From the NCBI RefSeq assembly GCF_900232825.1, contig NZ_OCTP01000008.1, forward strand, positions 1-64,000: 64,000 bases of DNA, in the 5' to 3' direction. Origin of the DNA: Anaerococcus sp. Marseille-P3625 (GTDB taxonomy: Bacteria > Bacillota > Clostridia > Tissierellales > Peptoniphilaceae). Positions 35,100 through 42,648 of this stretch are shown here, piece after piece. Every line of letters starts with the position of its first letter. The first letter of the stretch is position 1. The translations under genes and the position numbers were made by a program. A model generated the notes under the pieces. That model saw only the letters and a program-made list of their open reading frames with translations, did not search any database and was not told the origin of the DNA.

Positions 35100-36928
35100 A
35101 TCGAATAGGGGCTAAGATCTAGCCCCTTTCACACCACCGTACGTGCCGTTCGGCATACGGCGGTTCAATTTAATTTACACATGTCCTGCTTATATAGTAA
35201 TCATAAGGGTCAATTAAGCCTGTTTTGCTTAACCTTTCTTTTGTGATTGCTCTTACTAAGCAGGTTTTCGTTGCTACAAAATAATACCTATCTCCACAAT
35301 AGGATGTTAATCTTGCTAGGTCTTTTACTATTCCCATTTTCCTTAACGCCCATTGTCTTTTCTTCGGTACCTTCCACATTTTCCAGCAGATTATTCTTAG
35401 TCTTGTTCTTAGGTGCTCGCTGAAACTTTTTAGTTTACTTTTCATACTAGCTATTTTAAAGTAGTTTATCCAGCCTCTTATTACTTCATTTAACTTTTTG
35501 ATTCTGTATTCTAAGGATACTGACCATTTTCTTGTGGTGAGTTTCTTCATTTTGTCTTTGAATCTTTTAAATGATGTTTCATGGACTCTTGCTTTCCATT
35601 GATTTGTTTTGTTGTCTTTCCAGTAGCCAAATCCTAGATATTTTATTTTGCTTGGTCTTGTTATTTTACTTTTTTCTGCATTTACTTTTAGGCCAAGTTT
35701 CTTTTCTATGAATCTTGTTATTGAGTGCATTACTCTTGTGGCTGCTGCTTTACTTCCTACAAATATTAAGCAGTCGTCTGCGTATCTGATGTATCTAAGT
35801 TTTCTTGCTTCTAGTTCTTTGTCTAGTTTGTCTAGCATTATGTTGCTTAGCAGTGGTGATAGGTTTCCTCCTTGTGGGGTTCCTATTTCACTTTTCTCGT
35901 ATATACCTTTGTTCATTATTCCCGCTTTTAGGTATTTTCTGATTAGTGATTCTGTGTCTGGTGCTTTGATGTGCTCATGGACTATGCTCATTAGTTTATC
36001 TTGTGGCACTTTGTCGAAGAATTTTTCTAGGTCTATGTCTACTACCCATTCGTACCCGTCGTTTAAATATTCTAGGCTTTTGATTATTGCCATTTGACAG
36101 TTTCTTTCTGGTCTGAAGCCATAGCTTGTTTCAGAAAATCTTTTGTCTATTATCGGGGTTAGGACTTGTACGATTGCTTGTTGGATTATTCTGTCCATTA
36201 CTGTTGGTATTCCAAGTTTTCTTTTTCCTCCGTTTGGTTTTGAGATTTCTACTCGGAGTACTGGTTGTGGTTTGTAGCGTCTTTCGATTATTTCTTGTCT
36301 TATCCCTGCCCAGTTTTCTTTGATGTATTCATCTATTTCTTCTACACTTATGCCGTCTGTTCCAGCTGCTCCTTTGTTGGAGATGACTTTTACTTTTGCT
36401 TGGTGCATGTTTTCTGGGTTTAGGATTTGACTGATTAGTTTATCTTCCATGTGTGCACTTGCTCCTTTCCGCTTACATAACTTTTTCTTAGGTGTAAGAT
36501 TTTGATTTCATTTACGTTTCTTCTACTTTCTCTGTCAGATTTGTTATGCTACATACATTTTGCTTGTGCTTTTAAATTGTTCGGTCCTTCGGTGTTTCCA
36601 CCTACTATGACTTCTGCTGACTTCTCACTATTCGTTGTTACTACTTCTTCGCTAGTGAGACCTCACGGGATAAGCCCTAATACTTTCATCGTTTACTTGC
36701 AGAATTTACGCCTTGGGTTTACGGTTACCTTTTGGGTCTTTGCTATCTACAGCTAGCTTGCCCACCTGTTACGCCTTATATTCTGTTCCTGTTCGTCAAG
36801 CCACGATTTCGCTACCCGTTCTTCTCTCCTAGATGTCGCCACCTAAAACTTCGGGGTCGCTATTAGATTCGTTGGTAACTACGCTCTGTAGGGATTTTCA
36901 CCCCAGCATTAGAACATGCCCGTCATAC
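35100..36928 (-). mobile_element. group II intron (class C) with maturase
   Basis: The intron 5' end is close to GTATGACGGGCATG (36928 downward). Domains V and VI lie at about 35167-35101 (stem GCCGTATGCCGAACGGCACG, then the AGGGGCT/AGCCCCT hairpin with a bulged A). The maturase is 35170-36450. The intron stands 5-6 bases after an intrinsic terminator hairpin (36934-36959), the typical target of class C introns. Ends are given to within a few bases. Confidence 0.8.
35170..36450 (-). CDS. group IIC intron reverse transcriptase/maturase
   Basis: This 426-residue protein has the seven RT blocks (GIPTVMDRIIQQAI, SYGFRPERN, YEWVVDIDLEKFFD, GTPQGGNLSPLLSNIML, catalytic IRYADDCLIF), a maturase X domain with RIKKLNEVIRGWINYF, and a short C terminus. 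It has no HNH endonuclease, as expected for class C. It would splice its intron RNA and prime reverse transcription at terminator sites. The full catalytic set is intact. The start follows GGAGC in the usual place within intron domain IV. Confidence 0.93.
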   Translation of the reverse strand: MEDKLISQILNPENMHQAKVKVISNKGAAGTDGISVEEIDEYIKENWAGIRQEIIERRYKPQPVLRVEISKPNGGKRKLGIPTVMDRIIQQAIVQVLTPIIDKRFSETSYGFRPERNCQMAIIKSLEYLNDGYEWVVDIDLEKFFDKVPQDKLMSIVHEHIKAPDTESLIRKYLKAGIMNKGIYEKSEIGTPQGGNLSPLLSNIMLDKLDKELEARKLRYIRYADDCLIFVGSKAAATRVMHSITRFIEKKLGLKVNAEKSKITRPSKIKYLGFGYWKDNKTNQWKARVHETSFKRFKDKMKKLTTRKWSVSLEYRIKKLNEVIRGWINYFKIASMKSKLKSFSEHLRTRLRIICWKMWKVPKKRQWALRKMGIVKDLARLTSYCGDRYYFVATKTCLVRAITKERLSKTGLIDPYDYYISRTCVN

Positions 36929-36933
36929 TGCAA

Positions 36934-36959
36934 AAAGTGCCTAAAATCATAGGCACTTT
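36934..36959 (-). terminator. terminator of the HTH gene, target of intron 1
   Basis: On the minus strand AAAGTGCCTATGATTTTAGGC and ACTTTTT form a stem AAAGTGCCTA/TAGGCACTTT with a T run. It lies 22 bases past the HTH stop codon, and the intron starts right behind it. Confidence 0.85.
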
Positions 36960-36981
36960 AAGAAAATTTTACTCAATATTT

Positions 36982-37173
36982 TTATTCATAAATGAATAAT
37001 TCATCTACAGTGGTCTCAAGAGCTGTTGCTAGTTTAAAAGCAAGCTCAAGAGTTGGATCGTACTTATTATTTTCAATAGCATTAACAGTTTGTCTAGTGA
37101 CTCCGCATATATCTGCTAATTCTTGTTGCAACAATCCTTTATCGGTTCTAAATTCTTTGATGTGATTTTTCAT
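36982..37173 (-). CDS. XRE-family HTH regulator
   Basis: This 63-residue protein is one Cro/CI-type helix-turn-helix domain (LLQQELADICGVTRQTVNAIE with recognition helix VTRQTVNAIENNKYDPT). Such minimal regulators, YozG/PlcR-like, often occur with a small membrane protein, as here. It follows that gene by 5 bases. Two identical palindromes in the promoter upstream are probably its operators, giving negative autoregulation. Confidence 0.9.
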   Translation of the reverse strand: MKNHIKEFRTDKGLLQQELADICGVTRQTVNAIENNKYDPTLELAFKLATALETTVDELFIYE

Positions 37174-37178
37174 TTGTC

Positions 37179-37505
37179 TTACCTATACTTCCTCATATTA
37201 ATTAGGTAGGAAATATTAAAGGCTATTGATATTATACCGACATAAATTATCGGATTATCTTCAAATCCTATACTAGAATTTTGCTCAAAGAAAATGTTCC
37301 AAATTATGTTTAAAATTAGGAATATTATCCCAACCACTAATGCAGTTAATCCAGATTTTCTTACAACATATCCCTTTCTTTCATCTCCTTTTCTTATTAA
37401 GGTCACTATCATAATTAAGGTACATACTAGTGAAGCAACCAGAAACAACCATAGTAAACCTAAAACAAACATTTGATGTGATTCAATAAATTTTATAAGA
37501 TTCAT
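37179..37505 (-). CDS. small four-helix membrane protein partner of HTH regulator
   Basis: This 108-residue protein has about three hydrophobic helices (residues about 12-35, 50-70, 85-102) and a short charged loop. It is of the DUF2178/DUF3796-like sort often encoded with XRE regulators. Function unknown; it might sense membrane state and sequester the regulator. AGGAGGT precedes the ATG. Confidence 0.75.
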   Translation of the reverse strand: MNLIKFIESHQMFVLGLLWLFLVASLVCTLIMIVTLIRKGDERKGYVVRKSGLTALVVGIIFLILNIIWNIFFEQNSSIGFEDNPIIYVGIISIAFNISYLINMRKYR

Positions 37506-37518
37506 ATTGACCTCCTTA

Positions 37519-37579
37519 TGTCAAATTCTTTTGACATTATTATATACCCTTAGACTTTTAATGTCAAATACTTTTGACA
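37519..37579 (-). promoter_or_regulatory. double-operator promoter of the membrane protein/HTH pair
   Basis: Two near-identical 18-bp palindromes, TGTCAAATTCTTTTGACA (37519-37536) and TGTCAAATACTTTTGACA (37562-37579), flank the -10. On the minus strand the upstream palindrome supplies TTGACA (37567-37562), the spacer is 17 bases, and TATAAT is 37544-37539. A repressor bound to both would cover the -35 and the transcript start. Confidence 0.85.
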
Positions 37580-37658
37580 TTAAATAATGATATTAAGTTC
37601 ATATAATTAGAAGTCATTTATCATCATCGGCAGATTCACTTGTATCCTTTCTTGTAAT

Positions 37659-37697
37659 AAAAAAGAGATAACATTTCTGCTATCCCTTTCAAAGTTT
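37659..37697 (-). terminator. repeated terminator, copy 2 of 3, behind the TIR gene
   Basis: On the minus strand GGGATAGC-agaaat-GTTATCTC pairs fully with G-U pairs, followed by six T. It shares about 50 bases with the copies at 35022 and 54486. Confidence 0.7.
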
Positions 37698-37702
37698 CAT
37701 TA

Positions 37703-38623
37703 TTAAAATTTTAAGTCTTTTGAAATATCTTCTATATTTCTATAATGATTTTCTATTTCTTCTTGCTTTTTTGTTTTTAATTGTTCTTCTCTTCTTCTAT
37801 ATTGTTTTTCTTCTTCATTTGTTTTTTCTACACACAAAATCAAGGTATCTCTATGATATTGTTTTACCTCTTCGATTGTTGTTTCATCTAAAATGATTTT
37901 ATCAGATTCAACTCTAGCTATTCCAGGTCTATGCATTGATGTAAAACTTGGTGGGTAATCCCAATTTCTTAAAAACAATTCAGACCATGTGCTAGTTGGT
38001 TTGCTAGATAATCTAAAATGGATTCTATACAAAGCAGAACCTCTTGTTCCATCATTTTTTGGCAAGGTAACTTCATTTGTTATAATGCCCACTATTTTTA
38101 TATCCTCTCCCTCAATTGTTATTGGTTCATATTCATCAACATAATATGGTCTTATACCTACTTTAGGTTTCTTTTTAACTTTAAACATTGATGCAATAAG
38201 ATCCTTATATGAATCTTCATTAAATGGATTACCTCTTAAATCTATTGCAAGTTTTCCATCTAGGTAAGTAGGCAAAGCTGAATTAAAATCTCCTTGTCTA
38301 ATGACTGGAATAAACTTCCTATCATTGTGATTATTGTAGAGTTCCGCAGATATTATATGACTTTCATAACCTACACCTTTTTCTCTATTATTAGCTTTCC
38401 TTTTATACTCTTCAGTGCAAATTATAATTACATAATCACTATCTCTTATCGAGCTTTCCATAAATTTTGGAAGTCTATCCCCTGGACTTACATCATAACT
38501 ATCTATTATGGCTTCAATACCATCTACTAACAATTTATCTGCTAGAGATTTAACCCAATCAGAGTGTTCTTTGCTTTCCCACGAATATGATATAAATACT
38601 TTTGGAATATTGTTTTCTATCAT
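37703..38623 (-). CDS. TIR-domain protein, candidate defence effector
   Basis: This 306-residue protein has an N-terminal TIR/SEFIR-type domain (residues 1 to about 135). It opens with KVFISYSWESKEHSDWV, then DSYDVSPGDRLPKFME and SDYVIIICTEEY, and a Glu in GVGYESHII (about residue 87) at the position of the catalytic Glu of NAD-degrading TIRs. A separate mixed domain follows (about 150-265), and a Lys/Glu coiled tail. The C-terminal domain is not recognised. It lies in element DNA between DUF3801 and the HTH pair, 11 bp after the DUF3801 gene. Antiphage NADase is a reasonable guess. Confidence 0.75.
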   Translation of the reverse strand: MIENNIPKVFISYSWESKEHSDWVKSLADKLLVDGIEAIIDSYDVSPGDRLPKFMESSIRDSDYVIIICTEEYKRKANNREKGVGYESHIISAELYNNHNDRKFIPVIRQGDFNSALPTYLDGKLAIDLRGNPFNEDSYKDLIASMFKVKKKPKVGIRPYYVDEYEPITIEGEDIKIVGIITNEVTLPKNDGTRGSALYRIHFRLSSKPTSTWSELFLRNWDYPPSFTSMHRPGIARVESDKIILDETTIEEVKQYHRDTLILCVEKTNEEEKQYRRREEQLKTKKQEEIENHYRNIEDISKDLKF

Positions 38624-38634
38624 TTAACACCTCA

Positions 38635-39012
38635 TTAAAATAAATCTTCTAGCCTTTTCCAGTTTTCATTATTCATTTCTTTTGTGTAGTTTGTATTGTT
38701 AATATAAAGTCTTGTATCTTTATCTCTAACAAACCCCCAATTTATTTTACGCCTATATGCGTAATCCTTAAAAGCATAGAATTTATTTTCGATTTGCTCA
38801 TCAATATTTTCCAGCTGACCTTTCTTTACCATATCCTTAAGTTTCCTTGAATTAGTTTTTCTTTTTTCACTAATATAATCTGCAAGTGGTTGGCTTTTTT
38901 CATCGGCATCTTCTATAATCTTTTTCATAGCTTTTAAAATAGCCTTTGCTGAATACTGAGTCACTTTTATCTCAATATTTATAGCCTTATTATTAACTTC
39001 ATCATTTACCAT
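38635..39012 (-). CDS. DUF3801/PcfB-like conjugation protein, short
   Basis: This 125-residue protein starts VNDEVNNKAINIEIKVTQ and contains SRKLKDMVKKGQLENI and INWGFVRDKD, the pattern of DUF3801 (PcfB) proteins. These sit just upstream of the VirD4-type coupling protein in Tn1549-like elements. The C-terminal part is shorter than usual and the coupling-protein gene is missing. The TIR gene starts 11 bases behind it, so the TIR gene has taken the coupling protein's place and expression signals. Confidence 0.65.
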   Translation of the reverse strand: MVNDEVNNKAINIEIKVTQYSAKAILKAMKKIIEDADEKSQPLADYISEKRKTNSRKLKDMVKKGQLENIDEQIENKFYAFKDYAYRRKINWGFVRDKDTRLYINNTNYTKEMNNENWKRLEDLF

Positions 39013-39039
39013 ATAGGTGACCTCATTTCCGGGAAAAAT

Positions 39040-39073
39040 AAAAAAGCGGCCCAGACTTTTACATCTGAACCGT
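39040..39073 (-). terminator. terminator behind the CopZ-like gene
   Basis: On the minus strand CGGTTCAGA and TCTGGGCCG arms pair (with G-U) around a short loop and are followed by six T. It separates the CopZ-like gene from DUF3801. Confidence 0.8.
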
Positions 39074-39153
39074 TAAAATTTTAATTCTATAGTTTTTTAT
39101 TATTTTTAATTTTATTACTGTTGTGACGTACTTTATAAATTATGTTTCGCAAA

Positions 39154-39654
39154 CTATTGTTTGCTTTTTAATGCCTTATTGATGGTTTCTTGAATAAAAG
39201 GACTACAGCATTTTCCCAAAGGATTGTTAATTTCGCACTTTCCATTTTTCATTGCCCCTGTAAGTCTAATAATATCTTTAATATTCTTTGCACCATCATA
39301 TAAAACAGCGTTTATAATTTGTTGTTCTGTAACTTGGTTGCAATAGCATATATATTTGGGATTTGCATCCTTTTTAAACCATATAGGAACTTTTACATCT
39401 TCCTTATAAAAAACTCTTTCATTGTTTAAGTTATAATACACGACATCACAATCTTCATTCATACATAAATAGTAAGTTTCTTCATCTACAACCTTTCCCA
39501 TAAGGTTTTCTGATACCATATGCTTTACAGTTATATTCTTAACCTTTTCTCCTATTTTGTGACATTTGGGGCAATTCGCTTTTTCTTCCACTGTACCAGT
39601 GGTTTTTTGTATTGAACCTCAGCAAGATTGATTTATCTTATTTTCTTGACTCAC
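39154..39654 (-). CDS. CopZ-like Fe-S metallochaperone, candidate selenoprotein
   Basis: From GTG 39654 the frame gives 166 residues if TGA at 39621-39619 is read as selenocysteine (residue 12), right after Cys11. Without that, the only start left is GTG 39591, which has no ribosome site. GTG 39654 has AGGAGG 7 bases upstream. After the TGA come a CPKC zinc pair (28-31), a CMNEDCDVVYY segment and a BFD-like [2Fe-2S] domain with CYCNQV and KCEINNPLGKCC. That is the layout of CopZ-type Fe-S metallochaperones, whose N terminus typically shows a Cys-Cys pair as I recall. A hairpin meeting the bacterial SECIS rules follows the TGA. A plain nonsense mutation of a Cys codon is the alternative. Confidence 0.65.
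39588..39602 (-). promoter_or_regulatory. candidate bacterial SECIS hairpin
   Basis: On the minus strand CCACTG-GTA-CAGTGG is a perfect 6-bp stem with a three-base loop that begins with G. It starts 16 bases after the TGA, and the loop starts 22 bases after it. This agrees with published bacterial SECIS rules: a short stem, a loop of 3-14 bases with a G in the first two positions, and a loop 16-37 bases past UGA. Confidence 0.6.
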
Positions 39655-39903
39655 TTTATTTCCTCCTGTCTAAATAAATATTATTTCTATAGTTAATCAG
39701 GATATCTAATACCTCTTTCAATGGATCTACAGGTTGCAGCTCTTTTTTAGTCTTCTTTGTTCATTTTTCTTTCTACCAATAAGTGCCATAATGGATATAA
39801 GAAATTACTATATTATTACCCCTTATCCGTTTTATTGTTAAGATATATTATATCATAAATAGGTTTATAAGTCACTTTAGCCTATTTTATACTTGTGCTT
39901 TCG

Positions 39904-40020
39904 TTAGTATTTATTGAGATAGTCCTGGTTTTTTATTTGTCCCACTTGGAACTGCTCCAAATCGCAAGACAAATATTCATTTACTAGTTTTACTTTAAAT
40001 TCTTTTGTGTATTTTGGCAT
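39904..40020 (-). pseudogene. IS3-type transposase OrfA start, decayed
   Basis: The frame starts MPKYTKEFKVKLVNEYLS, the N-terminal helix of IS3/IS150 OrfA proteins. It then runs into unrelated residues and stops after 38 codons. A hairpin with CCCC/GGGG arms (40026-40062) stands in front of it, near where the IS end would be. Only about 150 bp of the IS remain. The rest of 39655-40085 shows no gene, apart from a 35-codon tail (KELQPVDPLKEVLDILINY) that ends at the CopZ-like ribosome site and may be the end of a lost upstream gene. Confidence 0.65.
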
Positions 40021-40085
40021 ACAAAAACCCCTCCATCCGTATTCTGGATTTTGGGGTTCAGGTTATTTCATAATTAGCGTGTTCT

Positions 40086-40565
40086 TTAATATAATTTTGA
40101 TCCTGCTCGAATATTATCATCCAACATTATTAAGTTAAGTTTTTCTTCTCCGTCGTACTCGCAAATTGCAGATATAATCATACCTTCTGAGTCGATTCCC
40201 ATCATCTTACGAGGAGGAAGATTACAAATCGCAAGCAGTGTCTTTCCAATTAAGCTCTCTGCGCTGTAATATTCCTTAATACCAGATAAAATAACTCTTT
40301 CTTTTTCAGAACCATCATCTAATGTAAATTTCAATAGTTTTTTAGACTTTGGAACTTCTTCGCAGTTTTTAACTTTTACAACTCTAAAATCAGATTTTGA
40401 GAATGTATCAAAATCAACCATATCTTCAAATAATGGTTCAACTTTGATTTTTGAAAGATCTAGATTTATTGATTTCCCACTTTCTTGATTTGTATTTTCA
40501 TTAGAAGCTTGACCAGAATTTTCAGTTTTTTCTTTGCCAACTGGCTTCATTGTTGGGAAAATCCC
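40086..40565 (-). pseudogene. metG: metG 3' fragment 2 (tRNA-binding domain), intact frame
   Basis: The minus strand encodes the C-terminal part of MetG. The frame continues upstream of the ATG at 40550 with IFPT (to about 40565), so the ATG is internal. The linker VGKEKTENSGQ is followed by the OB-fold domain (KIKVEPLFEDMVDFDTF, SDFRVVKVKNCEEVPKS, PPRKMMGIDSEGMI). It is the better preserved of two copies. It stands directly behind the integrase end and lacks the catalytic domain. It may still make a Trbp111-like tRNA-binding protein, but is most easily read as a displaced 3' end left by element insertion. Confidence 0.88.
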
Positions 40566-40623
40566 CTCTATCTTAGATAATTGTCTAAATCTCTATAAAA
40601 GTCTATTTTTTGGTACTTCTCCA

Positions 40624-40683
40624 TTTACGACAATTTGCTAACCCTCTATAAGTGCCCATAGATTTCTAGCAAATTGTCGTAAA
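40624..40683. repeat. integrase-type inverted and direct repeats at element end
   Basis: TTTACGACAATTTGCTA (40624-40640) and TAGCAAATTGTCGTAAA (40667-40683) are perfect 17-bp inverted repeats. Two more TGTCGTAA copies follow up to about 40703. The block lies between the integrase stop and the metG fragment, where Tn916-type elements carry integrase arm or excisionase sites. The element end should lie in 40560-40625. Confidence 0.65.
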
Positions 40684-40706
40684 TTTGTCGTAAGCTGTCG
40701 TAAATT

Positions 40707-41657
40707 CTAAAATATAAATTTCATCGCTTTTTCAAATTCTCCCATCTGTTCTATCTTAAAATCTTCTGTTGCATCTACATATATATCCATTGTTGTACTA
40801 ATATCAGAATGACCTAGAATAGACTGCATTGCTTTTGTATTTATATTTTGTTCATTAAGCCTTGTAGTAAAGGTGTGTCTGAAAATGTGATTGCTTAAAT
40901 GTGGAACTAATAGAATATCATTAGAGTTCGATTTATTTTTATCCATTATACTTAAATTGCAATCTCTAACAATTCTTCTTAAAGCTTTATTAAGTGTTCC
41001 ATTATTGTGAACCTTTCCGAACCTATTTAAAAATACAAAGTCTTTAAATCCATCGATTGAATCACAACATTCGATTCCAAAAGTCTTTTGTAACTCTCTT
41101 TCCATAAGAAAAGCATCTTTTACTTTTTGAACCATAGGAATACTTCGCTTACCTGATACTGTCTTCGGTGTATTAATAGCATATCTATTGTTTAATCCTT
41201 TACCTTTACTATAATATACCAAAGTCCTATTTACATTTATAAGACCATTATCAAAATCTAGATCGTCCCATTGCAATCCTGTAACTTCTCCAACTCTCAT
41301 TCCTGTCCAAAGCATAACAATGAATATTGGATACCATTTTTTATATTCATCACTATTAGATAAATATTCTTCAAATAGCACCTGTTCTTCTATTGTCATG
41401 GCTTTTTTCTTCGGAGATTCGTTTCGATAAGCCACTTTCAATTCCTTCAAAGCATTGTCAGACGGATTAAACCTTATATATTCGTCATCCACTGCTAATT
41501 CTAAAACCTGATGTAAGACAGTATGGACACAATCTATGGTAGAAACCATCAATCTCTGGTCTTTCTTTAATCTGTTATAAAAACTTCTTACATCAGACCT
41601 TTTAATATCAGATAGTTTAATGCAACCAAAAGTCGGTTCGACAAATTGTTGATACAT
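40707..41657 (-). pseudogene. tyrosine integrase of an ICE, 5'-truncated
   Basis: This 316-residue frame keeps the core-binding part and the whole catalytic domain: first Arg in WTGMRVGEVTGLQW, HIFRHTFTTR, LGHSDISTTMDIYVD with the catalytic Tyr. It matches Tn916/Tn1549-type integrases, which have about 90 more N-terminal residues (arm-binding domain). The frame continues upstream for a few codons with NHIYMYQQF and then meets the 3' end of an IS30 transposase. Arm-site binding should be lost, so it is probably inactive in transposition. Confidence 0.85.
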
Positions 41658-41670
41658 ATAGATGTGATTT

Positions 41671-41757
41671 TTATGCCTTGAATTTATAATCTAAGTGCAA
41701 CTCAGTTGAATGATATACTTCATAAGGCGTTTTCCAATTTAAACATTTCCTCCTCAG
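41671..41757 (-). pseudogene. IS30-family transposase 3' end fragment
   Basis: On the minus strand RKCLNWKTPYEVYHSTELHL is the C-terminal end of IS30-type transposases, ending in TAA at 41671-41673. Only about 29 codons remain. It is joined directly to the truncated integrase, so an IS30 insertion and deletion probably removed the integrase 5' end. Confidence 0.75.
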
Positions 41758-41937
41758 GACACTAAATTGATACGTATTATCATATATATTATACCATGTT
41801 TCCTTCTTTTTTATTTCATGTTTTAATATAAAAGACTCACTTACTACCTACTATGGAAATTCTTAAATTCTTATAATTTCCTTATTTTTTTCTCCTAAAA
41901 TTACATACGTAAAGAAATTATAAGGAGGAAATATACT

Positions 41938-42648
41938 ATGGATGATTTTATATTACAAACTAGAAATCTATCAAAGCAGTTCGGGAAACAAAAAGCGGTG
42001 GACTGCGTTAATATCAATGTTCCAAGAGGAAAAATTTATGGATTATTGGGACCAAACGGAGCTGGAAAGTCTACTCTTCTCAAGATGATTTGCGGTATGA
42101 TTACACCTACATCTGGTGACATCATATTCAATAATAATCCTTGGAATCGTTCAAATCTCTCTGAAATTGGTGCATTGATTGAAAATGCACCACTATATCC
42201 AAACTTAACTGCCTATGAAAATTGTCGTGTACGATCAATAGCTTTAGGGATTGAAGAAGAGCAAATTCAAGAAGTTTTACAAATTGTAGGTCTTACTAAT
42301 ACAGGTAAAAAACGTACTGGACAATTTTCAATGGGAATGAAGCAGAGATTAGGAATTGCTTTGGCTTTACTTAGTAATCCAAAACTTTTAATTCTAGATG
42401 AACCAACTAATGGTCTTGATCCCATTGCAATAAAGGAATTGAGAGAACTTATTAGAGGTTTTTCACAACAAGGAACTACTGTAATTCTGTCTTCTCATAT
42501 TTTATCTTAAGTCGAACATATTGCAGATCATATTGGAATCATTGCATCAGGACATTTAGGTTATCAAGGTGCATTTGATTCAAAAATGGATTTGGAGCAA
42601 CTTTTTATGAAAGTTGTTAGTAATCAGCAAGGAGGTTTCAATGAGTAA
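41938..42648 (+). pseudogene. lantibiotic-immunity-type ABC ATPase (LanF-like) with nonsense codon
   Basis: The frame has Walker A GPNGAGKST, signature FSMGMKQRLGIALAL, Walker B LLILDEPTNGLD and an H-loop SSHILS. A TAA at 42508-42510 stands where the family continues with ...EVEHIADHIGII, which is encoded in the same frame right after the stop and runs to 42648 (236 codons in all). One base change thus truncates it to 190 residues. Closest families are the EpiF/MutF/LanF immunity ATPases. GGAGGAAA precedes the ATG. The ATP-binding parts survive, but the C-terminal helices are lost. Confidence 0.8.

Noticed and set aside
39904-40020. Short frame as a small functional gene
   Set aside because: Only the first 18 codons match an IS3 OrfA; the rest is out-of-family sequence near the former IS end.
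41820-41937. TTATAATTTC/GAAATTATAA pairing before the LanF-like gene as a riboswitch
   Set aside because: The arms are short and AT-only and the downstream gene is broken; chance pairing in AT-rich DNA is likely.
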